Shown here: one piece after another, positions 8,715 through 17,129 of the stretch
Layout of the letters: every line of letters starts with the position of its first letter
How positions within the stretch are numbered: the first letter of the stretch is position 1
From: Limosilactobacillus avistercoris
GTDB taxonomy: Bacteria; Bacillota; Bacilli; Lactobacillales; Lactobacillaceae
Length of the DNA: 64,000 bases
Reading direction: 5' to 3'
Assembly: GCF_014836425.1 (NCBI RefSeq)
Contig: NZ_JACSQW010000001.1
Location: forward strand, 62,001 to 126,000
Program-made: the position numbers and the translations under genes
The notes under the pieces: generated by a model
What the model was told of the DNA's origin: nothing
The model's database searches: none
What the model saw: the letters and a program-made list of their open reading frames with translations, nothing else

Positions 8715-9581
8715 TTATTTAATCGTATTATCTCCACTAATACTCTTTAGAAAAACAATATTTGGTGAATCAAGTTTTTGTTCAAGGGAACCACCATCAC
8801 TAACTCGTCGTTTTAATTTGTTAGTACCGCTCGTGGTTGTGAGTTTGGCGCCATCAATTTTTGATTTGATAATTGTATTATCACCACTTTGATTAGTAAC
8901 GGTGTAATGACCGGTAATTGTTAACCGGTGACCGTTAAAATCACCAGAAGAAAGGGTGGCATTTCCCTTGGTAAGGGATGTTTGAGCTAAATCAATATCA
9001 CCACTCTGTGCCGTCAATTTAGTATTGAGAAGTGAGGAACGCCGAATAGAAATATCACCACTGGCTGTTGTGATTTTTCCACTGTCAAATTCACTATTAA
9101 GGACACTAATATCACCGCTATTACTATCAAGGGTGACCTTTTTTATTGGAACACGGTTAATGACTAGATCATTATTAACGTGTCCCTTAATCTTAGAAAT
9201 CGTGCTCCCTTTAGGAACAGTAATTATAAATCGCTCATCATCAGAGTTATTCCCAATATGAAAATTACTAAACTTTGAATGTGTAACGGGTGTTTGGGTA
9301 ACTTTGAGAACCCCGTCCTTAACCCGAGCACGAACAGCATGGGTATTTTTACCGTAATAGGAAACGGTATAGTGTTGTCCTTGCTTAATTATTACATCAG
9401 CTGAACTAGCAGTAACATCGATCTTTAAGAATTGTTTGCGGGTAATGACATCTTTATTGGCTTGTGATTCTTCAATTGGCGTCATTGGATCAAATGGTTG
9501 TTTATGCCCAAGGTAAGCAATTCCAGAAATAATTAATCCACAAACGAAAATGATGCTACCCCATTTAATTGCTCGTTTCAT
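8715..9581 (-). CDS. DUF4097 family beta-strand repeat protein, membrane anchored
   Basis: A 288-residue protein with one N-terminal membrane segment (about residues 5-25) and an extracellular part built of short repeats around SGD (ASGDISI, AQSGDIDL, SSGDFNG, QSGDNTI). This is the pattern of the DUF4097 putative adhesin or beta-helix family. It is the last gene of a three-gene minus-strand operon behind a cardiolipin synthase and a small membrane protein, two bases from the latter. In Firmicutes such proteins often accompany envelope-stress genes (PspC or LiaFSR-like). That role here is inferred from context only. Confidence 0.82.
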   Translation of the reverse strand: MKRAIKWGSIIFVCGLIISGIAYLGHKQPFDPMTPIEESQANKDVITRKQFLKIDVTASSADVIIKQGQHYTVSYYGKNTHAVRARVKDGVLKVTQTPVTHSKFSNFHIGNNSDDERFIITVPKGSTISKIKGHVNNDLVINRVPIKKVTLDSNSGDISVLNSEFDSGKITTASGDISIRRSSLLNTKLTAQSGDIDLAQTSLTKGNATLSSGDFNGHRLTITGHYTVTNQSGDNTIIKSKIDGAKLTTTSGTNKLKRRVSDGGSLEQKLDSPNIVFLKSISGDNTIK

Positions 9582-9583
9582 TG

Positions 9584-9919
9584 TTACTTACCTCCCAAGC
9601 GTTGCTTAATCACGCTAATTACCCACTTTACTGCTTTAATTAGCCATTTAACATCCCAAATAATAAGAGGGATGATGATAATTAAAAGACCAATTTCAGC
9701 GATTAGTAATCCAAGGTAAAAGAAACTTGTCCAGATGTTAACTGACCAGTATTTCATCATTTCAACGATTGCAATATAAGCAAATGAAAAGCCAGTAATA
9801 AGTCCAGAAAAGACCGTCATAATTAGGGTAACAAGTGCTGGAAGGACAGCAAGAACTCCGATAATAACAAGAATTCCAATTAAAACATCTTTAATTCGTT
9901 TAGCATTTTCTCCAGTCAT
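9584..9919 (-). CDS. Small membrane protein of the envelope operon
   Basis: A 111-residue protein with three or more hydrophobic segments (about 11-30, 35-52, 62-87) and a basic C-terminus ending KQRLGGK. I do not recognise a named family. It lies between cls (18 bases) and the DUF4097 gene (2 bases), so the three are probably co-transcribed. Position and topology resemble the small membrane partners found with DUF4097 proteins. The function is unknown. Confidence 0.7.
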   Translation of the reverse strand: MTGENAKRIKDVLIGILVIIGVLAVLPALVTLIMTVFSGLITGFSFAYIAIVEMMKYWSVNIWTSFFYLGLLIAEIGLLIIIIPLIIWDVKWLIKAVKWVISVIKQRLGGK

Positions 9920-9937
9920 TTTTCTTCCTCCCGTAAT

Positions 9938-11428
9938 TTAGAAGATCGGTGCTAAGAGGTGGGAGAATTGTTGCTTGAACTTTAGCCACCGTGATTGCTT
10001 GGCAAAGTATTCCTCTGTCATTGGGGTACAGTTTATTAGATCGTCTTCAAAGATTTTCTTGAGCTTACTTGAAAGCTTGGAACTATAGGTAAAGGCGTTG
10101 ACTTCAAAGTTTAGTTTGTAGCTTCGGTAGTCTTGATTAGCTGAACCAACAGACGCGATATTTGAACCACTAACCATTGTTTTAGCATGGATAAAGCCAT
10201 TATCGTAGCGGTAAACCTTAACCCCATTTTGGACGAGGTATTTAGCGTAATATTCGGTCATCCGGTAAACAAAGGGGTGATCAGGCATGCAAGGAACCAT
10301 GATTCGGACATCCACTCCGCTCTTTGCTGCGATAATCAGTGCTTCAAGGATTGAATCTTCAGGGATGAGGTAAGGGGATTGAATATAGACGTATTTTCTT
10401 GCAGTTGCAATAATTCCTTCGTAACCCCGACGAATTGCAAAGTCTTGGTTATCAGGGCCTGAAGAAACGATTTGCATTGGTACTTCTTCAGGATCATCTA
10501 ACTTAGGGTACTGAATAGTGAAGTTTTTCAGTTCATTCTCGATTGAGATTTGAGGTTGGTGAGTCTTTCGGCAAGTAGTGTTCCAGTCCATCGCAAAACG
10601 AACTTCCATCATTACTGAAGCCTGACCAACAACCCGTAAGTGAGTATCTCGCCAGTAATCAAACTTGGGACTATCCCCAAGATATTGATCCCCAATGTTA
10701 AAACCACCAATGTAACCAATATTATGATCGATAATTACTAACTTTCGGTGAAGGTGGTAGTTTAACCGTGGTGAGGTATACCACTTATCTGAACTAGAGA
10801 TGAATGCCTGAGCTTCTCCACCTAATTTTTCTAATGGTTCAAAAAAGGATGGTTTCGTTCCATGAGAACCACTTGCATCATACAGCACACGAACTTTAAC
10901 ACCACGTTTTGCCGCACGGACTAGTGCATCGAGGATTCGGTTTCCGAGGTGATCAGCATAAAAAGTATAGTATTCAACATCGATTATTTTTTTTGCATGA
11001 TCAATGTCGTCAACCAGTTGTTCGAACTTAGTGTGCCCATCGGTAAAGACCTCAACGTGATTATTAAAGGTTAAGGGAGCATCGTCATTGTTAAGATTCA
11101 GGTTAGCAAGCATTCGTGCCCGGGGCTTTTGGTTGCTCTTGGGAAGCAGTTCGTGCTTTTCTAGCAATTCATGTTGCTTTTTCATGAAGGTATCGCGGTA
11201 CTTTGCCTGTTCTTCTTGGATGGTGAAGATATCATCTTGTGATAATTGCCGCCCAACGAACATGTAAAGGATAAAACCAAGAACCGGAAATATTGAAAGA
11301 ACGAGTAACCAAGCCCAAGTGGCTGCAATATCCCGTCTGCTTCTAAAAACCGTCCAAATAGCGAAACCAATATTAATTAGCCAAAGCACTTCAATGATGC
11401 GCCGAATGACATCCCATGTCCAAATCAT
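9938..11428 (-). CDS. cls: Cardiolipin synthase (first of two)
   Basis: A 496-residue phospholipase-D-superfamily membrane enzyme joining two phosphatidylglycerols to cardiolipin and glycerol. There are two N-terminal membrane segments (about 5-27 and 35-58). The two HKD motifs are in HRKLVIIDHNIGYIGGFN and HAKTMVSGSNIASVGSAN. The frame opens at 11446, but ATG 11428 has AAGGAGAGA directly upstream and starts MIWTWDVI. It heads an operon with the small membrane protein and the DUF4097 protein. A second paralogue is at 17130-18608. The clustering with DUF4097 suggests this copy is the envelope-stress one; that is inference. Confidence 0.95.
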   Translation of the reverse strand: MIWTWDVIRRIIEVLWLINIGFAIWTVFRSRRDIAATWAWLLVLSIFPVLGFILYMFVGRQLSQDDIFTIQEEQAKYRDTFMKKQHELLEKHELLPKSNQKPRARMLANLNLNNDDAPLTFNNHVEVFTDGHTKFEQLVDDIDHAKKIIDVEYYTFYADHLGNRILDALVRAAKRGVKVRVLYDASGSHGTKPSFFEPLEKLGGEAQAFISSSDKWYTSPRLNYHLHRKLVIIDHNIGYIGGFNIGDQYLGDSPKFDYWRDTHLRVVGQASVMMEVRFAMDWNTTCRKTHQPQISIENELKNFTIQYPKLDDPEEVPMQIVSSGPDNQDFAIRRGYEGIIATARKYVYIQSPYLIPEDSILEALIIAAKSGVDVRIMVPCMPDHPFVYRMTEYYAKYLVQNGVKVYRYDNGFIHAKTMVSGSNIASVGSANQDYRSYKLNFEVNAFTYSSKLSSKLKKIFEDDLINCTPMTEEYFAKQSRWLKFKQQFSHLLAPIF

Positions 11429-11516
11429 ATTCTCTCTCCTTATCACGACTAGTAATATACCAATTCTAGCATAGTTATAGTTTGGTGAGAGGATGATTCG
11501 TGAGGGGATGTAACTA

Positions 11517-11552
11517 AAAATCGCCTTGACGAAATGCCAAGACGATTTTTTT
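11517..11552 (-). terminator. Terminator after the Nudix gene
   Basis: On the minus strand AATCGTCTTGGC and GTCAAGGCGATT pair with minor mismatch around a five-base loop, with flanking A and T runs. It closes the osmC-nudix transcript. Confidence 0.8.
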
Positions 11553-12003
11553 ACTTAGTATATGCTTTAATTAGTTGCCACATTTCTGCATGTTGCTCAT
11601 TAAAGAACTTTGGCGGTTCCTGATTGAGATCAAAGTACTGGACCTTAACTGTTTCGTCAGGTTTAGTAGCAAAGTGTTCCTGGTTGGCTAATTTAACGAG
11701 GTAGAAGGCATTAACTGGCTGAACCTTATCCCTATTTGGATAGGTATAGAAATTCTGATCTTGAATTTTAAGTAACTTAACTGGAGTAATCTCAAAACCA
11801 GCATCTTCCTTAAATTCTCGCTTTATAGTATCAGCAAAAGATTCACCATATTCCATGTAACCACCGGGAAATCCCCAGTCACCGGTGTCGGCTCGTGCTT
11901 GCAGGAGCACCTGCCGATTAGAGTTTAATAGTGCCCCTGAAGCACTGGTCATGATTAGCGGCTCATGGCCAACCTTATCACGAACTCTTTTAATGTAAGA
12001 CAT
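11551..12003 (-). CDS. Nudix hydrolase
   Basis: A 150-residue Nudix protein. The Nudix box reads GGYMEYGESFADTIKREF followed by KEDAGF, so the usual REVxEExG appears as REFKEDAG with Asp in place of one metal-binding Glu. Family members hydrolyse nucleoside diphosphates linked to another group (for example damaged NTPs, ADP-ribose, coenzymes). The N-terminus SYIKRVRDKVGHEPLI resembles MutT/Nudix proteins common in lactobacilli. It is 10 bases from the osmC gene on the same strand and probably shares its transcript. The substrate is unknown. Confidence 0.88.
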   Translation of the reverse strand: MSYIKRVRDKVGHEPLIMTSASGALLNSNRQVLLQARADTGDWGFPGGYMEYGESFADTIKREFKEDAGFEITPVKLLKIQDQNFYTYPNRDKVQPVNAFYLVKLANQEHFATKPDETVKVQYFDLNQEPPKFFNEQHAEMWQLIKAYTK

Positions 12004-12013
12004 TTATACTCTC

Positions 12014-12442
12014 CTAGTCTTCCACAACGAAGCCATTCTCGACAAACTTTGTCCCGTAAGCCAAGGTATTTTCTACCGGGCACTTGCGAGCAACATCAGC
12101 GAGGAACTTTTTAATATCTTCTTCAGATTCATCACTGCGCAAATGTGGTGTGTAACGAATTTCGGTAAATTTATACCGTTTATCATCGTTCCCCACGTTT
12201 TCATGACCAAGATCACCAGAAATGTTAACCCAGAAAGCTTGAAGATCGAAATTCCGCTTCCGGGCTAATTCGGTAGCAGTAATTGCTTGGCAGGCGCCAA
12301 ATGATGTTAAGAGGATTTCAACAGGATTCATCCCCGTATTAGTGCTTCCAGGCTCGTCAAAGGTAATTTCAAATCCTCGTGTTCCTGCAGCAACTTGCAT
12401 TCCAGTAGTAGTCTTTGTGGCCTTTACTTTGTAAGTACTCAT
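12014..12442 (-). CDS. OsmC/Ohr family peroxiredoxin-like protein
   Basis: A 142-residue protein of the OsmC family, thiol-dependent enzymes that reduce organic hydroperoxides. The two redox cysteines are visible in FGACQAITATE and ARKCPVENTL. The N-terminal part has the AGTRGFEITFDEPGSTNTG segment typical of the YhfA/OsmC branch. The start has AGGAG upstream (complement of CTCCTT around 12450). It is the first gene of a probable two-gene unit with the Nudix hydrolase, which would fit a detoxification role. Confidence 0.88.
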   Translation of the reverse strand: MSTYKVKATKTTTGMQVAAGTRGFEITFDEPGSTNTGMNPVEILLTSFGACQAITATELARKRNFDLQAFWVNISGDLGHENVGNDDKRYKFTEIRYTPHLRSDESEEDIKKFLADVARKCPVENTLAYGTKFVENGFVVED

Positions 12443-12807
12443 AATTGCTTCTCCTTCTTATAAATACATAAATATGACTTTTCATTTAACTACCCTAAGT
12501 ATGCCCGAAGAGATAAAGGGACGCAATAAAAATGCCTAGAGATTTCTTATTAAATTTTCATAAAAATAAAAGGACAGTGACAGAAGTTGTCATTGTCCTT
12601 TTACTGAATTGGAATGAGTAAAGTAGTAATTCCCAGATACTTGGGGGATATCCGGGAATGGAATGTTAGCACACAAAAGAAAAGGGATTACAAGGATACT
12701 AAATTATTCATTCCTCAATTGATTAAGAGATTACTAATATTCTAATCCATTTTTAATTAAAGTCAATAAGCATTTAAAATTTTTTTGAATTTTTTGATGC
12801 TTCACAC
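12443..12807. other. Intergenic region with two hairpins, no ORF
   Basis: This AT-rich stretch lies between divergent osmC and the small HTH gene. It holds two strong hairpins. One (12568-12600) is terminator-like, with AAAAGGACAGTGACA against TGTCATTGTCCTTTT. The other (12629-12659) pairs ATTCCC with GGGAAT and GATA with TATC around a nine-base loop. No coding sequence is visible. It could hold a small RNA or the remains of a lost gene and its terminator. Confidence 0.5.
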
Positions 12808-12835
12808 TTGTGTTATATCACAGATGTGGTATAAT
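12808..12835 (+). promoter_or_regulatory. Promoter and possible operator of the small HTH gene
   Basis: TTGTGT (12808-12813), a 16-base spacer and TATAAT (12830-12835). The similar half-sites CACTTGTG and CAGATGTG flank TTATAT within the promoter, so the product may regulate its own gene. The operator role is inferred. Confidence 0.55.
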
Positions 12836-12860
12836 TATTAATGTAAAGGAAGTGAAGAAT

Positions 12861-13082
12861 ATGCGGATTGATATTAAGCAATACCTGGAAGTCCATAATT
12901 TAACGATTTATCAAGTATCCAAGCGTTCCGGATACGGTTACACCACTTTACACAAATCCTTTAATAAACCACAGTCGAGTGCAACTCCGCTGAATTTAAG
13001 GGATTTAGATGCTTTAGCTCAGGCACAGCATAAACATATGTGGGAGGTCCTGAAAGAATTAGAAGAACATTATTTAAACTAA
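12861..13082 (+). CDS. Small helix-turn-helix protein
   Basis: A 73-residue protein with a Cro/C1-like helix-turn-helix: HNLTIYQVSKRSGYGYTTLH spans the recognition region. The remainder is a short helical tail ending in ELEEHYLN. The frame opens at 12810, but ATG 12861 has AAGGAAGTG in the right place. It stands alone ahead of clpL. I cannot name a specific family or target. Confidence 0.75.
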   Translation: MRIDIKQYLEVHNLTIYQVSKRSGYGYTTLHKSFNKPQSSATPLNLRDLDALAQAQHKHMWEVLKELEEHYLN

Positions 13083-13099
13083 AGCATGATGCGTTATAT

Positions 13100-13128
13100 T
13101 AGCTTCAAGCTAGTAAAACACCTATAAT
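13100..13128 (+). promoter_or_regulatory. Probable clpL promoter with palindrome
   Basis: TATAAT at 13123-13128 lies about 60 bases before the clpL start. The perfect palindrome TAGCTTCAAGCTA (13100-13112) occupies the -35 position, where no consensus -35 is visible. A repressor site is possible. It does not match the CtsR heptad repeat or CIRCE as I know them. Confidence 0.45.
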
Positions 13129-13188
13129 AAACATAACAATAAATTTTTTATTAATTTGATTGAGGAAAATTAAGGGAGGAATGTACTT

Positions 13189-15405
13189 ATGGCACAAAAT
13201 CCAATGAACCCATTTGACGGAGACATGAACGACATTTTTAATCAATTGATGGGTGGAATGAATGGTTTCAATTCTGACAACCGCCGCTACCTCATCAATG
13301 GTAGAGAAGTCACTCCTGAAGAATTTGCTCAATATCGGCAAACAGGTAAGTTACCAGGTGGCGCTGCTCCACAAAAACCAGGTCCACAACCTAACGAAGG
13401 TAAGCAAAGTATCTTATACAAGTTAGGACGGAACTTGACTGAAGAAGCTCGTCGTCACGAACTTGATCCAGTTATTGGCCGGAATAAGGAAATCCAAGAA
13501 ACCGCTGAAATTTTGAGTCGGCGGACAAAGAACAACCCGGTACTAGTTGGTGACGCTGGTGTTGGTAAGACTGCTGTTGTTGAAGGTCTTGCACAAGCAA
13601 TCGTTTCTGGCGATGTTCCAGCAGCAATCAAGGATAAGGAAATTATTAGTATTGATGTTTCTAGCCTTGAAGCTGGTACTCAATACCGTGGTAGTTTCGA
13701 AGAAAACATGCAAAAGTTAATTGATGAAGTTAAGAAGGCTGGAAACATTATCCTCTTCTTCGATGAAATTCATCAAATTATTGGTGCTGGTTCTGCTGGT
13801 GATGCAGATGGTTCTAAGGGAATGTCCGATATCATGAAGCCAGCATTGTCACGGGGAGAGATTACCGTTATCGGTGCTACTACCCAAGACGAATACCGGA
13901 ATACTATTATGAAGGATGCTGCTTTGGCACGGCGGTTCAACCCAGTAACAGTTAACGCTCCAAGCAAGGCCGATACTGTTGCAATTCTTAAGGGTATCCG
14001 TGACTTGTACGAACGTCACCACAATGTTAAGTTACCAGATGATGTTCTCCAAGCCGCAGTTGACTACTCAGTTCAATACATGCCACAACGGGCATTGCCT
14101 GACAAGGCTATCGACTTGGTAGATATGACCGCTGCTCACTTGGCAGCTAAGCACCCAGCACACGATGCAAAGCAAATTGAAAAGGACATCGAAGGCGAAA
14201 AGAAGAAGCAAAAGGAAGCAGCTAAGAAGGAAGACTACAAGGCTGCTCAAGCCGCTAAGGAAAAGATTGCTGATCTTGAAAAGCAATTGAAGGAAGGCTC
14301 CGAAAGCGACAAGGTTACTGCAACTCCAGAAGATGTTGCTAATGCCGTAGAACAAATGACTGGTATTCCAGTTTCTAAGATTGGTGCTAGTGATGTTGAA
14401 CGGTTGAAGGACATGGACAAGCGTCTTGAAGGCAAGGTTATTGGCCAAGACAAGGCTGTTGAAGCCGTTGCTCGTGCTATTCGTCGTAACCGTGCTGGAT
14501 TCGATGAAGGGGACTCACCAATTGGCAGCTTCCTCTTCGTAGGACCTACTGGTGTTGGTAAGACTGAACTTGCAAAGCAATTAGCCCTTGATATGTTTGG
14601 TAGCAAGAACGACATTATTCGTTTGGATATGTCAGAATACTCAGACCGGACAGCTGTTTCTAAGTTGATCGGTGCTACTGCAGGATATGTTGGCTACAAT
14701 GATAACGGTAATACCTTGACTGAAAAGGTTCGTCGTCACCCATACTCCATTATCTTGCTTGATGAAATTGAAAAGGCTAACCCACAAGTTATTACCCTCT
14801 TGCTCCAAGTTCTTGATGATGGTCGCTTAACTGATGGTCAAGGTAACACCATTGACTTCAAGAACACAATCATTATTGCTACATCTAACGCTGGTTACTC
14901 TAACGATGCTCCAGTTAAGTTAGGTAATGACAATGATGAAGAAGACTTGATCAAGAAGTTAACTAATTACTTCCGTCCTGAATTCTTGAACCGGTTTAAC
15001 GCCATTGTTGAATTCCACAGTTTGAGTAAGGAAGATTTGAAGAAGATCGTTGACTTAATGTTAGCCGAAGTTAATAAGACATTGGCTAAGAAGGGCATGG
15101 ACGTTAAGGTTACCCCAGCTTCAAAGCAATACCTGATTGATGAAGGTTACGATGAAGCAATGGGTGCTCGTCCACTTCGTCGGGTAATTGAACGTGAAAT
15201 TCGTGATAAGGTTACTGACTACTACCTTGACCACCTTGATGCAAAGCACTTAGTTGCTGAAATGAAGGATGGTAAGTTGGTAATTGTCGACGCTAAGGAC
15301 GCTACTAAGGATGACAGCGAACAATACAAGTCAGCTGATGAAAAGAAAAAAGAAAAGGCTGACGACGACAAGAAGGAAACTGATGACAAAAAAGAAGATA
15401 AGTAA
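13189..15405 (+). CDS. clpL: ClpL, HSP100 AAA+ chaperone ATPase
   Basis: A 738-residue HSP100 protein with two AAA+ modules. Walker A motifs are GDAGVGKT (about 119-126) and GPTGVGKT (about 449-456), with matching Walker B ([16 protein letters not shown]). The N-terminal domain is short and Gly/Met/Asn-rich, a coiled-coil middle region (about 325-370) is present, and the C-terminus is a highly charged Lys/Asp/Glu tail. ClpL acts as a stand-alone disaggregase and stress chaperone in lactic acid bacteria (heat, acid, bile). GGGAGGA precedes the start. The gene has strongly biased codons, suggesting high expression. A family-1 structured element follows the stop at once. Confidence 0.96.
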   Translation: MAQNPMNPFDGDMNDIFNQLMGGMNGFNSDNRRYLINGREVTPEEFAQYRQTGKLPGGAAPQKPGPQPNEGKQSILYKLGRNLTEEARRHELDPVIGRNKEIQETAEILSRRTKNNPVLVGDAGVGKTAVVEGLAQAIVSGDVPAAIKDKEIISIDVSSLEAGTQYRGSFEENMQKLIDEVKKAGNIILFFDEIHQIIGAGSAGDADGSKGMSDIMKPALSRGEITVIGATTQDEYRNTIMKDAALARRFNPVTVNAPSKADTVAILKGIRDLYERHHNVKLPDDVLQAAVDYSVQYMPQRALPDKAIDLVDMTAAHLAAKHPAHDAKQIEKDIEGEKKKQKEAAKKEDYKAAQAAKEKIADLEKQLKEGSESDKVTATPEDVANAVEQMTGIPVSKIGASDVERLKDMDKRLEGKVIGQDKAVEAVARAIRRNRAGFDEGDSPIGSFLFVGPTGVGKTELAKQLALDMFGSKNDIIRLDMSEYSDRTAVSKLIGATAGYVGYNDNGNTLTEKVRRHPYSIILLDEIEKANPQVITLLLQVLDDGRLTDGQGNTIDFKNTIIIATSNAGYSNDAPVKLGNDNDEEDLIKKLTNYFRPEFLNRFNAIVEFHSLSKEDLKKIVDLMLAEVNKTLAKKGMDVKVTPASKQYLIDEGYDEAMGARPLRRVIEREIRDKVTDYYLDHLDAKHLVAEMKDGKLVIVDAKDATKDDSEQYKSADEKKKEKADDDKKETDDKKEDK

Positions 15406-15410
15406 TCAGT

Positions 15411-15618
15411 AGACTCTAAGGAGAAGCTGGGAATTAACTTTCTCGGAGGGACGGTTGACTAACCTAGAACGATGAATGATGATGAAATCGTCAGAGTCGT
15501 TCGTAGTTAGGCTCGAGTCCCTCAGTTAATTCCCGCGATTAGACTCTATAAGTTCGGAGACTATTAGTGACAAAAAGAGGATGAGAAAAATATTTTGTTT
15601 TTTTCCATCCTCCTTTTT
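15411..15618 (+). repeat. Structured 3'-UTR element, family 1, copy A (after clpL)
   Basis: A roughly 200-base dispersed element also found at 51721-51916 and, shortened, at 48290-48412. The outer helix pairs GGGAATTAACT (15429-15439) with AGTTAATTCCC (15524-15534), and GAGGGAC (15446-15452) with GTCCCTC (15517-15523). An inner helix pairs CTAACCTAGAACGA (15459-15472) with TCGTTCGTAGTTAG (15497-15510) at 12 of 14 positions, capped by GATGAT-GAA-ATCGTC. A conserved single-stranded part (ATTAGACTCTATAAGTTC) follows, then a terminator hairpin (GAGGATG / CATCCTC) with T run. It lies in the sense orientation directly after clpL. Confidence 0.85.
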
Positions 15619-15668
15619 TCTATATTAACTATAATGATGTACCATTTGATCTGAAGGGATACTAGCGA

Positions 15669-16019
15669 ATGAAGGAAAAAGAAGTAAAACGAGGCGACAT
15701 CTTTTATGCTGATTTGTCGCCTGTCGTGGGTTCAGAGCAGGGCGGTCAACGGCCAGTCTTAATTATCCAAAATGATGTGGGAAACCACTTTAGTACAACC
15801 GTAATTGTGGCACCAATTACAACTCATTCAGAGAAGAAATTAATGCCGACCCATGTTCCGTTAACTACAGAAGTGACCGGGATCCCGCGAAACTCTGTTG
15901 TTTTACTAGAGCAGGTGCGGACGATTGATAAGCAACGGTTAATGGACCGGATTGATCACCTTAGTCCTTCAGTGATGAAGAAAGTTGATCGAGGATTACG
16001 AATTAGCCTTGCATTGTGA
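15669..16019 (+). CDS. mazF: MazF/PemK-type endoribonuclease toxin
   Basis: A 116-residue protein of the MazF/NdoA (EndoA) family, sequence-specific mRNA interferases. The start KRGDIFYADLSPVVGSEQGG contains the conserved RGDI and the catalytic-loop Glu-Gln-Gly-Gly. TTVIVAPIT and LLEQVRTIDKQRL are the further family blocks. The length is standard. In Bacillus the toxin is preceded by its antitoxin ndoAI behind alr. Here only 50 bases separate it from the clpL terminator element, and no antitoxin frame is visible on either side. Confidence 0.93.
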   Translation: MKEKEVKRGDIFYADLSPVVGSEQGGQRPVLIIQNDVGNHFSTTVIVAPITTHSEKKLMPTHVPLTTEVTGIPRNSVVLLEQVRTIDKQRLMDRIDHLSPSVMKKVDRGLRISLAL

Positions 16020-16060
16020 TTAAAGTCAACGTTGGAATAGTCGAATTATAGTACGTAAAT

Positions 16061-16103
16061 GGACCCCAAAGCTTGGGAAACCGAGTTTTGGGGCCCATAT
16101 TTT
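16061..16103. terminator. Terminator after mazF
   Basis: GGACCCCAAA and TTTGGGGCCC arms pair with inner CT/AG pairing. T-rich sequence follows, and the converging minus-strand gene ends nearby. Confidence 0.75.
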
Positions 16104-16110
16104 AAACAAA

Positions 16111-16387
16111 CTAGGCAGCATTTTCTTTAAGGTGTTTAATTTTAATTTCAATCAAACCAGCTTCTTCGTCGAGGTCAAAGAATTCTTTTTGAAGTCGAAA
16201 GAGTCGGCTTTGAATTGCTGTACTTGTTGGTAACCATTGTTGATTTAAGTACATTTTCCAAAAATCATCATCCGGTTTTAAAACGATTCGATTACTGAGC
16301 AATTTCTGGATGAATCTTTTGAATCTTATTAATTAGTTCATTATGTTTGCGAACTAAATGACCAAGATCGTTTTTTGCGTACTGCAT
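16111..16387 (-). CDS. Small hypothetical gene, probably frameshifted
   Basis: On the minus strand ATG 16387 opens a 31-codon frame (MQYAKNDLGHLVRKHNELIN onward) ending with TAA at 16292-16294. A second frame (16302-16111, 62 codons after a TTG) overlaps it in another phase and continues with VLKPDDDFWKMYLNQQW to KHLKENAA. The second part has no ribosome site of its own. The two read naturally as one helical protein of about 90 residues with a one-base shift near 16295. I do not recognise a family. Two overlapping small genes remain possible. Confidence 0.45.
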
Positions 16388-16428
16388 AAAACCCCTTCTA
16401 TAAAATAAATAAATTTATCTCACACTGT

Positions 16429-17007
16429 CTATTTTAGCAGTCTTTTCATAAAGTTGTTAGTGACTTTATGAATTTTATAATTACGATGAAGGTTTAATTC
16501 AAAGGCAATTCGCTTGGGATCGTTTTTATCAACAACGTTAATTTCACCACGACGGATAAAGCCGAAATGTTGTGCGATTTTTTGCATTCGTTGGTTCTTT
16601 TCATGAGTATCGAAACGGAAATTAGATCGTTTTTGTAGTTGGCCAACGGTAATAAGGTTACTAAAAAGGAGTTTAGAAAGGCCTTGGCCGCGGTACTTGC
16701 TTGAGATTGCGACCCGGTGGATTGTTGCGTAGAGTTCATTCGGTTGTTTCCATTGACCATTATGGATATCTTGGTATGTCGGATCAGGCGTAAGCTGAAG
16801 GGCGGCAGTTCCGGCAATTTGGTCACCGACAATTAGGACCCAACTTATTTCCTGGGAAATATCCGTGGCGATGGCTTTGCGATTGGGGTGACCATCCTGC
16901 CATTGGGGACTGCCGTCTTGCTTTAATAATGCTCGTGCTTCTTCAATGATTTCCATTATTTTATCTAGATCTGCTAGTTTTGCACGGCGAAGATAAGTTG
17001 TTGCCAT
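16429..17007 (-). CDS. GNAT family N-acetyltransferase
   Basis: A 192-residue acetyltransferase of the GNAT fold, transferring acetyl from acetyl-CoA. The N-terminus TTYLRRAKLADLDKIMEIIE is typical, and the acetyl-CoA loop is VAISSKYRGQGLSKLLF (Arg/Gln-x-x-Gly-x-Gly/Ala). It is divergent from the second cardiolipin synthase. The substrate is unknown. The C-terminal 20 residues are basic and may be a short extension. Confidence 0.88.
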   Translation of the reverse strand: MATTYLRRAKLADLDKIMEIIEEARALLKQDGSPQWQDGHPNRKAIATDISQEISWVLIVGDQIAGTAALQLTPDPTYQDIHNGQWKQPNELYATIHRVAISSKYRGQGLSKLLFSNLITVGQLQKRSNFRFDTHEKNQRMQKIAQHFGFIRRGEINVVDKNDPKRIAFELNLHRNYKIHKVTNNFMKRLLK

Positions 17008-17129
17008 ATTTTTACCCCATTTCTTAGAATCATTACTTCTAATTATAAGACAGATAAACTTTTTTAGAGACTGCCGTTGGTTATCTTGAATTATTGAGTT
17101 AGAATTTAAAAAATAAGGGAGGTGTCGTG

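Noticed and set aside
13100-13112. CtsR or CIRCE heat-shock operator before clpL
   Set aside because: The palindrome does not match either consensus; left as an unidentified operator-like site.
14068-14615. Two minus-strand frames of over 120 codons inside clpL
   Set aside because: Complement shadows of a highly biased coding sequence; no ribosome sites and no recognisable protein.
15411-15618. Insertion sequence or MITE
   Set aside because: No target-site duplication or transposase-like ends were seen, and all copies are in sense behind stop codons with an integrated terminator.
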